Assembly: GCA_963680875.1 (NCBI GenBank)
Contig: OY804578.1
Coordinates: 103,817,689-103,881,688 of the forward strand
DNA length: 64,000 nt
Source of the DNA: Bathymodiolus brooksi
Lineage: Eukaryota > Mollusca > Bivalvia > Mytilida > Modiolidae
Direction of reading: 5' to 3'
Shown: one piece after another, positions 27,701 to 42,700 of the stretch
How the letters are laid out: the number at the start of each line of letters is the position of its first letter
How positions within the stretch are numbered: the stretch's first letter is position 1
Position numbers and translations under genes: made by a program
The notes under the pieces: generated by a model
What the model saw: only the letters and a program-made list of their open reading frames with translations
Database searches by the model: none
What the model was told of the DNA's origin: nothing

Positions 27701-30700
27701 TCTTCAACTTTAATTTGTGTCTAAGTGTAAAATTTGATAGTCTCTCATGTTCATTTACATCCATATCCTTTCTTTCTCATTTTACAAACTTTGTACTGTG
27801 TGTTAACGTTCTCTGTTAATTGTTAAATATTTATGTAGCTATATACATGTACTATCAGTAAAGGATTATAATACTTCCTGGTTTAAGATTATCTTGGATT
27901 ATTTTAAACAAATCTCTGATACTTTATTTGTCATTGTTTACTTTACTTTAAGATATACATTGTAATGTCTAAGTTGTCATGTGACCAATTTTCTACGGTC
28001 ATTTACAGTCTTCAATGAGGAAATAATTAAAACAAAAAAGATAATGAGCTTTAATTTATTTAAAGAAATTTATAATTTATTAGAGTGAAAATTAAGTTAT
28101 ATTTTTTAATCTATTACATGATTTTCTCAGTTATATACCTTTATTTCCAATATTTTTAAATAGAAAAATCAGTGATAACGATAATTTTCTTTTTGTTGAT
28201 TCTCGTTTGTACTTCTAATGATAGCAACTCTTTGGGATCCTGATGCCGCCGACGTTATATCTGCCATAATGCAAATTTTGATAGTTTCACTTAACTTTCT
28301 CAAAGAGAGATGTTGTCTTCTATTTAAAAAAACCAGGATAAAAACTAGATCTTGTTAAAGTTTAGAATCATGAGATAATTTAACCATCATGTTTTATGAA
28401 CAGAGATAAAAAAAATAAACAAACAATGGGGTAAAAATACACGGTAGTCGGTGGCGACGTACAGAAAACGGCACAGTATTTAAGCAAAACATAGTTGTCT
28501 CTCTGACTTTTTCGCTGTTTTCCTAGCAGCAGACAGATGTAAATAATGGCCTAGCCATGTACAATGGACTCATCTCTAGAAGTTTAGGTGATAGGCTTGT
28601 ATGAGTTGTTAGGTAATTCAACCATTGAGCCACCCGGGCCCTCAATTTAGTTGAAATCTATACCATACAGTCAGCTTTGAGTAGTCTTTGCAAAATAATG
28701 CAGTGTATATATTGACGAACATCACTCCATATTAATAAATGAAATTTAAGTACGGAGTCTAATGGAGATGCACAAGCTACTTGTCATAATTCTCCTGATT
28801 TAGTACAGTCTTCTTTGAGTGCATATTTAAATATAATTTAAAACTATTGAACAGTTGATTTTAAGACGTTTTAGGACCATTCCCCTCCTCATAAAGCACA
28901 TTTTTATGCTTGATACATTTGTGCAAGGAAATTAGTCTGAAAACTCAAAATCTGGCAGAATTGAAATTTGGCTCTGAGTATTGAACTATTGCTCAATTTT
29001 CCAATGAAGTGATTTAAAAAGAGTTTTTGTATGATTTCCTTAACAAACACATCAAAATAAAGTAATTTAACCCAAAACAAATTATCTGTGACACAATTTT
29101 TGAAATCCCACAGAGTACCTACTAATGAGAACCCTAGTTCTAAATGGGGCGGTAATAATTGTATGATAGTTGGATTTACAACTACCTATGCAATCAATGC
29201 CTATCACCACTAGGGGCCGACGTGATTGTATATAGTGCCTATCACCATTGATAGTTTGAATCTCGATCAGGGCGAGGTGTACAACATTATGTAATAAAGT
29301 TTGTCAGTGACTGCGACAGGTCATGGTTTTCTCCGGGTCCTCTGGTTTCCTCCACTAATAAAAATGACTGCCACAATATAACTGAAATATTGTTGAAAGT
29401 GGGATTAAACACCACCAAACAAACAAACAAACAAAAACATATTACCACTAAAGTGGGGAGTTTGAATCCCGCTCATAGAGAGGTGTATTTGATACAATAT
29501 TTTGTGATAAAATTTGTCATAGTTGACCTTAGCCGATTTTGGTAATCCTATTTAGGCCCTTTGGTTTACTTGCTCGCAAAACTTTTAAATTATTTGGCTT
29601 TCCAACCTTTCGATTTTGAGCGTACCTGATGAAGGTTATTCCAGAAACGCATTGTGCGCACTAAATTTGATATCTACGTTTTATTGTCAGTGAATTGCGA
29701 CAGGTCAGTGGTTTTCTCCGGGTACTCTGGTTTCTTCCACCCGTAAAACTGACTGCCAAGATATGTCTGAAATATTGTTGAAAGTTGCGATAAACATCAT
29801 AACCCTAACCCTAACCCTAATCTCCTAGAATCTCAAATATGGAATGTTTTTAAAAGTCAATTTGGGACAGGATGACTTGAAAATGGTTGAATGATTTGTA
29901 AAAGATGGTGTTCAGGAATAATCAAATTGTGACTACCAGCTGTAGTATCACACAATGTATCATTATTTTGTAATATATCTATATATAGAATGTTTAGTAA
30001 ATAACAATTAAGCAATTATTTACATATAATGTATGGTTTAACCTGGAAACTAAAGATTTAGTTACAGAATATACAGGAATTCTTCCTTATCCTAAACAGA
30101 AATCCCCATTATGCCCAGGTAATTTTTATGAGGTAGAAAGTCTACACAATTTAAAAAAACCTGAATGAATGTGTAAGTGTATAAGGTAAGATTATGTATT
30201 ATAAGTACATGTACAGGTTGTTGTCAATATTACTTCCTGGATGTCATATGATTGAGGTTGTTTATTTCATTTGTAATGTAACACTTTGTTGCATTTCACT
30301 ATCACAAGACCTCAACCTACTTTTCTTAAATAAATCAAGGAAGTTAAGTTTAGTAGTTGTACATAATGGTGTCATATTTTAATGATTAACATTAAAATTG
30401 TATTTAAATGTATATATAATTAATTACTTACAGCAAGAACACAACATCTGCTACCTTGATATACAGACTATAGAAAGCAACAAACCAAATAAAGTAAGTT
30501 TAATTGATTTCTTAAATTTCAAGAGAAACAAGAAGTTTTTTTTCTTCAAAATACTGGTAGGGTTACACAAACCTCAATTAAGATTCAATTGACACTTAAA
30601 TTTTCTTGAACTGTACATGAATTTATTTGGCACTTAAATTAACTTGAACTGTACATGAAATTAATTGAGACTTAAATTATTTGAACTGTACTTGACGACA

Positions 30701-33700
30701 GCTCTGTGGTTTTCTCTGGGTATTCTGGTTTCGTCCACCAAGAAAACTGACCGCAACGATATAGCTGAAATGTTGTTAAGCACCATAGCCATAGCCAAGC
30801 TCATTCTAAGCTGGCCTCCGTTACTAGAAAATTCTTTAATTGACCTTATTTCAAGCCAGAAGTTGCTTAAATTTGAAAGTCAAGGGCATAATTTGGAGCT
30901 GGTCATCAGTCAAAACTAATAATGAAATGTACAATTGTCATCTTCAGATAAAAGTATGATCAGATTAGCAATACAGGCTCAGGTGAGCCTCTTGTTTATG
31001 TTATTCAAAGATTCTCAAGAAAAGTTTTCAATAAATTGTAAATACTGTCTTATTTAAAACTAGATTATGGATATTGATACAATGAAAGCAAGTTTGTTCT
31101 AGGTGTCAAACCACTAATTTACCAATCGGAGCTTAGAACATATATGAAAGTAGTCCCTTTTCAAGAAAAAAGTTTCTTTCACTTTGTAGTATTGTGAAAA
31201 CTACTGAATGGAATGGACTAATTACAATTGATAATTGAAGTTAAATATATAGGGATTATTTTGAGCCCAAATTTGATGGACTTAGTTGTATTTTAATACC
31301 TCTGGAGGATTTGATGCATGACCTATAAATACTAAATTTCTTGGGGATGACAGAGCTATTTTTAAAGTAGGTGTTTTCCATAGCATGGCCTTTCACTGCA
31401 AGATTTTAAACATGCCCTGATATTTTGACAGAACGTAGAGGAATCATGTACGTTTCAGAAAATACATGGTCTTGGAAAGGTTAAATTTAAGATAAAATGG
31501 TCAGGTAAGCTCGAAAAAACACAAATTTAGTAGAAAACCTTAAAGAAATTAATTAGTGGTTTCACACCTTAATAGATAGACCTTAGAAGTGTGATTTATA
31601 ATAGTTCTATATTTATTTTTACAGCTAGTTATCACTACGTATGAAGGGAAATCTTACTCATTTGTCACCTTGGAAACAGAAACAGATGAAGTCAATCACA
31701 TGATTACACATATTGGAACATCCATAAAACAAATCTTCCCATCATTCCCTTTAGAGTAAGTCACATCAAACAATAACATTGAAATATATCACATTGTCAT
31801 CCGTCGTTGGCATCAACACCTGTAAACTTTTAATCTTCTTTTCTGAAGCCACTAATTGGAACCAAACTTGTTAGGAATGTTCATTGGATGGTTCCCTCTG
31901 GTTTGTTAGAGCCAGCAAATAAAGGCTTTATAATCGATGATATCCAAGCCATTGTGGTACAAATTTTGCATGTTGCATCTTTGTGATATGACAAATTAAT
32001 TCTAGACAAATTTGAAACCCAAGGGTCCATGAGGTCTATGAAATCTTTGAAGGCTCAAAATTTATCATTGTGATGATAAAGCAATGATGCCAATGATTTA
32101 AGAAACTTTACCAGGTGAACATTACATGTACATGTATAAACAATCAAAAGAATACCTGTATAGACTCTTAGATTCAAATATGGTAGGATTAGGGTTAGAG
32201 TTTTGGTGTTTAGCGCCACTTTCAACAATATTTCAACTATATCATGGCAGTGAGTTTTATTGGTGGAGGAAACCATAGTATCCTGAGAAAACCACAGACT
32301 TGCCGCAAGTCACTGACAAACTTTATCACATAATGTTGTATTGAGTACCCCTCGCAGGAGCAGGATTCAAACTCACAGCATTAGTGGCGATAGGCATCGA
32401 TTAAAAAAGACCACATTTATACTATCACAAAAATTAAATACAACATATACATGAATAACTCAATAGCAGGGTCAATGAATGTTCAAAACTAATACATGCT
32501 TTTATTCTATTTTCTCAGACGTATCATAAAAAATGTTGATGTTCAGCCTCCAGAAAGATTAAAAATGATGGTTGACATGATGAAAACAATAGAAACCAAG
32601 GAACATGGGCCATGTGGTAACTTTACCATGATGTATGGCTGTATGTGTGATTACTTCAACCTTCAATACATGGAAGAGGTCCCTTGGGTTGGTATAATAA
32701 TTATTAGATATAGCTAGAGAAACCAATTAAAAGTTTCATAGAAAGTTACCCTCCCCAGCTTTAAAGCAAAATTAATGTCTTTTGAAAGTCATTCCTGTTT
32801 TTTGCTAACAGTTATTGACAAAGCAATTGTAATTGTAAAAATGCATAAGAATCAGTTTATCATACAAATGTGGTCATAGAGTTATGTCACTTTTAATAAT
32901 ATTTATACCCCCGCTCCCCGAAGGAGGGGGGGGGGGTATACTGTTTTACCTCTGTCCGTCCGTCCTTCCATCCGTCCAAGATATTTTTCGTCGCATTTTT
33001 CTCAGTAACAGTTGATGGCAGAAATCTGATATTTGGTCACAAGCGTCATATAGGTATACCATATTGTGGGTAGCGTTTTTGGACCCGTCAGATTCCTACT
33101 TCCTGTTTGCCGACTTAGTTGGTTTTTATACACATTGAACATATATGCACATTTTTCGTCACATTTTTCTCAGCAACTATTGATGGCAGAAATCTGATAT
33201 TTGGTCACAAGCTTCATATAGGTACCTCATATCGTGGGAAGCGTTTTTGGACCCATCAGATTCCTACTTCCTGTTTTCTGACTTTGTTGATTTTTATACA
33301 CATTGAACATACATTTTGTATATGCCCATTTTTAGTCGCATTTTTCTCAGCAACCACAAAAACTGGTCGTCATGATATAGCTGAAATATTGCTGAAAGTG
33401 GCATTAAACACCAAAAATCAAATCAAATATATGTTAGTATTTTATTTGGCTTTTTATTGTAGGATATTGATAACATTTATTCATCACAAGAATGCAAAGT
33501 ACTGAGATTAAAAGATTTTGATCATCTGGCATCAGCAAAGTATGTATTTATCAGATTTATAGAACATTTGCACATTTCCGACTTTGATTCTAAAATTACA
33601 TTTGTTTTACAGGAGTTATTTCCCTTTAATTTTGAATTTTTGAAGCAATCATTCATAAATATTACCATCAACATATTAAGATAATTCAACAACGTAAAAG

Positions 33701-36700
33701 TGGTACAAATCATTGCAAATCATGTTCGATCTTATGAAAACATTTGCAATGGCGGAACCGGAAAGTAGTAATATTCTGTGACACACAATAATTAACATTT
33801 TATTTTTTATTACTTAAAAAGATTTTCAACATCAGCAAAAGTTTTGTATTGGACAGTTATTACTTAAATGTTGTCGGATGAACTTTTTCTTGAACTAAAA
33901 TGAAAAAAAACGGGTTCTTGTCTTGTCAGAGGACATATCCAAAAATTGATATCCTGGATAATTTCATAATAATTTACTATCATATTGCATCTGATAATAG
34001 GAGCAACCTTATAAAGTGGGGATACTGTTTTGATAAATGATGATAGAAAAATACATCATAAGTAATTAAAATGGTGTTATTGTTGATTTCTTTACATCAT
34101 AGGTAATTAAAATGGTGTCATTGTTGATTTCTTTACATCATAGGTAATTAAAATGGTGTTATTGTTGATTTCTTTACATCATAGGTAATTAAAATGGTGT
34201 TATTGTTGATTTCTTTACATCATAGGTAATTAAAATAGTGTTATTGTTGATTTCTTTACATCATAGGTAATTAAAATGGTGTTATTGTTGATTTCTTTAC
34301 ATCATAGGTAATTTAAATGGTGTTATTGTTGATTTCTTTACATCATAGGTAATTAAAATGGTGTTATTGTGGATTTCTTTACATCATAGGTAATTAAAAT
34401 GGTGTTATTGTTGATTTCTTTACATCATAGGTAATTTAAATGGTGTTATTGTTGATTTCTTTACATCATAGGTAATTAAAATGGTGTTATTGTTGATTTC
34501 TTTACATCATAGGTAATTAAAATGGTGTTATTGTTGATTTCTTTACATCATAGGTAATTTAAATGGTGTTATTGTTGATTTCTTTACATCATAGGTAATT
34601 AAAATGGTGTCATTGTTGATTTCTTTACATCATAGGTAATTAAAATGGTGTTATTGTTGATTTCTTTACATCATAGGTAATTAAAATGGTGTTATTGTTG
34701 ATTTCTTTACATCATAGGTAATTAAAATAGTGTTATTGTTGATTTCTTTACATCATAGGTAATTAAAATGGTGTTATTGTGGATTTCTTTACATCATAGG
34801 TAATTAAAATGGTGTTATTGTTGATTTCTTTTGAAGTTTAATATGACAACAAATGAAGACAAATTGTGTATAAAATACGTAAGTCTATGCAACATTGTTT
34901 CAGATGATATTTTTTTTTTAATGTTTGTTGATTTGTTAAAATGTTAAACTTTTTATTTGTATTAGCAATAAAGAAGGGAGGTAAATCTTTGTATATCTCT
35001 CATGCTAGGAGTTTTTAACAAAAGCAATTTTGTGGCTGGAGTTCTTTATACAATATCTATAGGCTAAGTTAATATTATAAGAAGTATAAGCTTCCTGTGT
35101 CTCATCATGCTGGTTTTTTTAGTCTGTCCTACATTTTAATATTGATCTCTCTGAAAATTCATGCTTGGAGAAGATGTGCATAGATCTGAGATACTTTAGT
35201 CTGAATAAGTCAGTATGCTGTGGCACTTATTCAGAATATGTTTGAAGGAGTTATTGCCCTTTTTCACTAGTCACATTAAATAAAATATTTAAAAAAAAAT
35301 CTGCATTTAAATTGAAATCTGTTCAAAACTTTGCATGCCTGCTTTTCATTATAGTTGTACAACAGTTAATAGTAACATGTATGACTTGCATTTTACTTCA
35401 GCTGCATAAACCTGCACAATAATTGCTTTGAAATGGATCTCTCTTAAACTTTGCATGCCTGTTGCTTAAGGTGTGGCAGTCTGCATATGATTTAAAGAAG
35501 GTTAAGTTTAGAAACCTATTTATTTAAGACTGTTTTTTAGAGATAATTATTATACTTATTTTATGTGAAACCTGTTTAATATGAACATCACTGGGTTCCA
35601 TATTAGACAGGTGTTCAAATTAACCAAGGTTAACTTTGAAAAGATTTTAGTTATTGGGACAAAATTTGAAGAAAAACAAAATGGTGCTCATTCATATTGA
35701 ATGCCCCTCGTATGTTCTGGAATTTTTTTTTATTACAGATTCTGAATTGTTCCTTGAACTTTCAAGTTAAGATGGATACAGACACATGCCAGACATGTTA
35801 AAATTGATACGATTACTCAGGGCTTTCAATATTTTCAAGTCTACCAGTACTTAATTATTTATGGGCGTTTTTTTATATATTAAAATTTGAACATTTTACA
35901 TGAATACCTTACACTCTTTGAAATTAGGAGGTACCAATTACCATTTTAAATGGGTAAATATACCGAATGCTGCCCCTTATTAAAAGATTACTTTTCTGCA
36001 TTTTATATGTATACTTGATACTTGTATAAAATGCAAACAAACTTATATGTATTTATTTTTTTTTTTCTAGGGATTTACTGCCCATTGTATCATCTATAGA
36101 ACACAATACATGGTTTACTGGAATGAATCTTAGTAGGGTCAAAATGGTAAATAGATAATTGTAATTGTAGAAATGTAGTAGTTATGATCCTTGATTTGCT
36201 GAAAAATGCAATATTTGTAGGTTTCTGTTCAATAACTTAAGTTCCCTTATGCAAATCACAGATATAAATAAACAATAAAAAAAACCTGCACAGGTTATCA
36301 TCCACTCAAAAAATACCACACTCTATCACAAAAATGTACAAAATAACTTGGACAGAACAATTACTTTATACAGGGCACCAAGTAGTTCTAATAATAAAAC
36401 CCTAAATGCTCACTTACTCGCAAGGGTTATAACGGGATGCCATTACACGTAATGGAGCAGCCGCCGAGATTTTTTGCGCTCGCTTACGGAGCTTCTGACG
36501 CCTGCATTTATCAATAATAAGACATAACCTTTCCTTTTGTCCATTATTATAACAAGTTTTTATCACCTACCAGTATTTTAGAATGTAATTCCCACAAAAT
36601 AAAAATCTCCTCTTTGAAAATTTTGAATTTCGTCATTTCCGGCCTCACTATTTAGATGTCGATACCATATTTGGCGATTTAGGCGTGAATGTTTACCAAT

Positions 36701-39700
36701 CGTAACTACTCGGCCATTCTCGCTACCCTGCAAATAATAGGGTAGCGAGAATGGCCGAGTAGTTACGATTGGAATGTTTACATCAGCTTGTAATAAGAAA
36801 TACCATATTTAGAAAAGCTCCGCCTTTCGTAGTTTCCGGTTATGGAAAACGATCGATAAATTTGAACAAGGTTGTTGTTAACTTTGAAAAGCATATATTT
36901 CTCAGCCAAACCGATTTAACAAGGACTGGGATCACCAGTAATTGTTAAAATGAAATGTTTGAAGCGTAAATAGTGAGTTTTTATGTTTCAACTGCAACTT
37001 TTTGTTTGCTCCATTGTGACGAATGGGACCGCGTTGTAGCTCTGCCGAGACACAAGTTTGTCACAGGAGCTACATTATTGCAGCTAGGCACCAAGTGTAA
37101 GAAATGCTCTGTAAACATAATGTTTATATCAGTTTCACAGCCTTGTAGAAAATAAACTGGATATCCCGTGACAATAGACATTTATTATCTACTTTTATTT
37201 TCAGACAATTGAAATCCAAGGAGAATTTTTAAAAGTAATGCAAAAGAATTGTTTAATTGAAGAGATTAATTTGAGTAAAACTGGAATAACTGTGTAAGTT
37301 TAATGTTTTTTAGACATAGCAATAACTAGTTCATAAATTTTCGTATGCTTTGAGGGGGAGAGGTTATGGTGTTTATCACCACTTTCAACAATATTTCAGT
37401 CATATCATGGCAGTCAGTTTTATTGGTGGATGAAACGAGTATCTGGAGAAAACCACTGACCTGTCACAAGTCAATGTACAAACTTTAATGTTGTATTGAG
37501 TACACCTCGCCATGAACAGGATTCGAACTCACAACGATAGTGGTGATAGGCAGTGATTGTATAGGTAAATATATATCCAACTACCATGCGATCATTACCA
37601 TGACGGCCCCTAATATGCTTTGAGTTCATGACAATATCATGTTTACAAACAATAAATTCCGTAGGTAAAAAGGTGGTGCTGGGATATGCCAATAGGTGAA
37701 AGTTTAGATAGCCACAGGAAACGAAGGATATAATGGATGGGGGTTGGTAAAAAAATCCATTGCAATGGACCACAAAAACCACTTCAAGTTTATAATGATT
37801 TGTTTTAATAGAGTTAGTACAGTAAAGTCATTATATCAGGACCCAGTAAATAATTTATATCATTTATCTGTCTGACAATATTATTAATTATCTTAAAATT
37901 TGATAATCGTTTAACATTTTTCTTCAGAGAATTTGTGACAAAATTAGGGACTGCCATCTTGTCGAATGCAGGAAGTCAACTGACTAAGGTGGATCTATCT
38001 AAAAATGGACTTGATGATAGAGGTATTGTTTATATGTTAGAATTGTTTATTTATTGTCATTATTAGTGTAACTGTAGAGCATATTTTATCTCCGAAAAAT
38101 GTAATGTCCCCGATGGGACCTTTCTCATTGTGAGCCACCGTTCTACCAGCTTCAGCTAAAGGAGATCTCCACTAACATACTTTGCAGAGGTGATTATGAA
38201 CCTACAACTGTTCCTATAAACTTAGGAAGAGAAGTGTACCTGGAGTACATGCTACTTAGGAAGAGAAGTGTACCTGGAGTACATGCTACTTAGGAAGAGA
38301 AGTGTACCTGGAGTACATTTTACTTAGGAAGAGAAGTGTACCTGAAGTACATGCTACTTAGGAAGAGAAGTATACCTGGAGTACATGTTACTTAGGAAAA
38401 GAAGTGTACCTGGAGTACATGTTACTTAGGAAGAGAAGTGTACCTGGAGTACATGTTACTTAGGAAGAGAAGTGTACCTGAAGTACATGTTACTTAGGAA
38501 GAGAAGTGTACCTGGAGTACATTTTACTTAGGAAGAGAAGTGTACCTGAAGTACATGCTACTTAGGAAGAGAAGTATACCTGGAGTACATGTTACTTAGG
38601 AAAAGAAGTGTACCTGGAGTACATGTTACTTAGGAAGAGAAGTGTACCTGAAGTACATGTTACTTAGGAAGAGAAGTGTACCTGAAGTACATGTTACTTA
38701 GGAAGAGAAGTGTACCTGGAGTACATGTTACTTAGGAAGAGAAGTGTACCTGGAGTACATGTTACTTAGGAAGAGAAGTGTACCTGGAGTACATGTTACT
38801 TAGGAAGAGAAGTGTACCTGGAGTACATGTTACTTAGGAAGAGAAGTGTACCTGGAGTACATGCTACTTAGGAAGAGAAGTATACCTGGAGTACATGTTA
38901 CTTAGGAAGAGAAGTGTACCTGGAGTACATGTTACTTAGGAACAGAAGTGTACCTGGAGTACATGTTACTTAGGAAGAGAAGTGTACCTGAAGTACATGT
39001 TACTTAGGAAGAGAAGTGTACCTGGAGTACATGTTACTTAGGAAGAGAAGTGTACCTGAAGTACATGTTACTTAGGAAGAGAAGTGTACCTGAAGTACAT
39101 GTTACTTAGGAAGAGAAGTGTACCTGGAGTACATGTTACTTAGGAAGAGAAGTGTACCTGAAGTACATGTTACTTAGGAAGAGAAGTGTACCTGAAGTAC
39201 ATGTTACTTAGGAAGATAAGTGTACCTGGAGTACATGTTACTTAGGAAGAGAAGTGTACCTGAAGTACATGTTACTTAAGAAGAGAAGTGTACCTGGAGT
39301 ACATGTTACTTAGGAAGAGAAGTGTACCTGGAGTACATGTTACTTAGGAAGAGAAGTGTACCTGAAGTACATGTTACTTAGGAAGAGAAGTGTACCTGAA
39401 GTACATGTTACTTAGGAAGAGAAGTGTACCTGAAGTACATGTTACTTAGGAAGAGAAGTGTACCTGAAGTACATGTTACTTAGGAAGAGAAGTGTACCTG
39501 GAGTACATGTTACTTAGGAAGAGAAGTGTACCTGAAGTACATGTTACTTAGGAAGAGAAGTGTACCTGAAGTACATGTTACTTAGGAAGAGAAGTGTACA
39601 TGAAGTACATGTTACTTAGGAAGAGAAGTGTACCTGGAGTACATGTTACTTAGGAAGAGAAGTGTACCTGGAGTACATGTTACTTAGGAAGAGAAGTGTA

Positions 39701-42700
39701 CCTGGAGTACATGTTACTTAGGAAGAGAAGTGTACCGGGAGTACATGTTACTTAGGAAGAGAAGTGTACCTGGAGTACATGTTACTTAGGAAGAGAAGTG
39801 TACATGAAGTACATGTTACTTAGGAAGAGAAGTGTACCTGAAGTACATGTTACTTAGGAAGAGAAGTGTACATGAAGTACATGTTACTTAGGAAGAGAAG
39901 TGTACCTGGAGTACATGTTACTTAGGAAGAGAAGTGTACATGAAGTACATGTTACTTAGGAAGAGAAGTGTACATGAAGTACATGTTACTTAGGAAGAGA
40001 AGTGTACATGAAGTACATGTTACTTAGGAAGAGAAGTGTACATGAAGTACATGTTACTTAGGAAGAGAAGTGTACATGAAGTACATGTTACTTAGGAAGA
40101 GAAGTGTACATGAAGTACATGTTACTTAGGAAGAGAAGTGTACCTGGAGTACATGTTACTTAGGAAGAGAAGTGTACATGAAGTACATGTTACTTAGGAA
40201 GAGAAGTGTACATGAAGTACATGTTACTTAGGAAGAGAAGTGTACCTGAAGTACATGTTACTTAGGAAGAGAAGTGTACATGAAGTACATGTTACTTAGG
40301 AAGAGAAGTGTACCTGGAGTACATGTTACTTAGGAAGAGAAGTGTACCTGGAGTACATGTTACTTAGGAAGAGAAGTGTACCTGAAGTACATGTTACTTA
40401 GGAAGAGAAGTGTACCTGGAGTACATGTTACTTAGGAAGAGAAGTGTACCTGAAGTACATGTTACTTAGGAAGAGAAGTGTACCTGAAGTACATGTTACT
40501 TAGGAAGAGAAGTGTACCTGAAGTACATGTTACTTAGGAAGAGAAGTGTACCTGAAGTACATGTTACTTAGGAAGAGAAGTGTACCTGGAGTACATGTTA
40601 CTTAGGAAGAGAAGTGTACCTGAAGTACATGTTACTTAGGAAGAGAAGTGTACCTGAAGTACATGTTACTTAGGAAGAGAAGTGTACATGAAGTACATGT
40701 TACTTAGGAAGAGAAGTGTACCTGGAGTACATGTTACTTAGGAAGAGAAGTGTACCTGGAGTACATGTTACTTAGGAAGAGAAGTGTACCTGGAGTACAT
40801 GTTACTTAGGAAGAGAAGTGTACCTGGAGTACATGTTACTTAGGAAGAGAAGTGTACCTGGAGTACATGTTACTTAGGAAGAGAAGTGTACATAAAGTAC
40901 ATGTTACTTAGGAAGAGAAGTGTACCTGAAGTACATGTTACTTAGGAAGAGAAGTGTACATGAAGTACATGTTACTTAGGAAGAGAAGTGTACCTGGAGT
41001 ACATGTTACTTAGGAAGAGAAGTGTACATGAAGTACATGTTACTTAGGAAGAGAAGTGTACATGAAGTACATGTTACTTAGGAAGAGAAGTGTACATGAA
41101 GTACATGTTACTTAGGAAGAGAAGTGTACATGAAGTACATGTTACTTAGGAAGAGAAGTGTACATGAAGTACATGTTACTTAGGAAGAGAAGTGTACATG
41201 AAGTACATGTTACTTAGGAAGAGAAGTGTACCTGGAGTACATGTTACTTAGGAAGAGAAGTGTACATGAAGTACATGTTACTTAGGAAGAGAAGTGTACA
41301 TGAAGTACATGTTACTTAGGAAGAGAAGTGTACCTGAAGTACATGTTACTTAGGAAGAGAAGTGTACATGAAGTACATGTTACTTAGGAAGAGAAGTGTA
41401 CCTGGAGTACATGTTACTTAGGAAGAGAAGTGTACTTGGAGTACATGTTACTTAGGAAGAGAAGTGTACCTGAAGTACATATTACTTAGGAAGAGAAGTG
41501 TACCTGAAGTACATGTTACTTAGGAAGAGAAGTGTACCTGGAGTACATGTTACTTAGGAAGAGAAGTGTACATGAAGTACATGTTACTTAGGAAGAGAAG
41601 TGTACATGAAGTACATGTTACTTAGGAAGAGAAGTGTACCTGAAGTACATGTTACTTAGGAAGAGAAGTGTACATGAAGTACATGTTACTTAGGAAGAGA
41701 AGTGTACATGAAGTACATGTTACTTAGGAAGAGAAGTGTACCTGGAGTACATGTTACTTAGGAAGAGAAGTGTACCTGGAGTACATGTTACTTAGGAAGA
41801 GAAGTGTACCTAGAGTACATTGTACATTAATAGATGCATGTTGTTCAGGCTCTATAGTCTTTTTGTATAACTGCCTGTTTTATTCTAAATTACATTATTA
41901 ATATGAAATCTAAAGGAATATTTTGAAGAAAGAAAGAACTTTTGTCCACATACTGTACAACAAACATTCTCAGTATTAATAGATTGTGTGCTGGAAAGAT
42001 GTGTGGTTTTTAGTATGTCTGAATTTATAAGCACAAGAGATGAAGATCAGAAGTTAATAAAGCATTGTTCCTTTTAATAAACTATTATATATGATGTTGA
42101 TTGACATCTATTTTACTATATAGATATTCTCATGCAAAATTAAAAATAAATACTCTGACTACCGTTAGTTTACTTGCTCCCAAAGATTTGTTTATTATTT
42201 GGCTTTCAATTCTTTTGACTTTGGGTGTACCTGATGAAGTGATGAAGGTTATTCCAGAAACTTGTCGTAAACACTATGTTAGATGTCTAGGTTTGTATTT
42301 CATGTATACATTTTTCATTATGAAAAATAAATATTATACTTTTAATGAGGTGGATACAAGGAATTTATTAACCCAAGAATATTATATTTACCGAGGCCAG
42401 AGGTATATTATTCTTGGCTTAAAAAATCCTGGTATCCATCGAATTGAAAGTCATTAATTGTTTTATTTTATGACACATTTTTATGTTGCTTTCACCCTTA
42501 AAATAAGCTTTTATCACAACGTTTTCTTTGGTTTAGCTAGGTGCAAGACGTTAGAATGTTATATTCACTGCACGTATAACGTTTGATCAAAGAACGTTAC
42601 TAGGGACGTCAGCCAATTAGAAAAGACAATATCTGAAGTCATATAATAATATACAATTATAATCTTTTGTTGAGGTCAATACGAGATTTTATGGACCTTA

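Noticed and set aside
29803..29821. Telomere or interstitial telomere tract
   Set aside because: Only three units, and they form the tail of a SINE; similar short tails occur at other copies.
36973..37181. Overlapping 60- and 66-codon frames just upstream of exon 9
   Set aside because: Opposite-strand shadows of each other, no domain, inside intron 8.
34053..41820. CRISPR-like direct repeats
   Set aside because: Units of 34 and 41 bp are contiguous with no unique spacers, in a eukaryotic intron; they are minisatellites.
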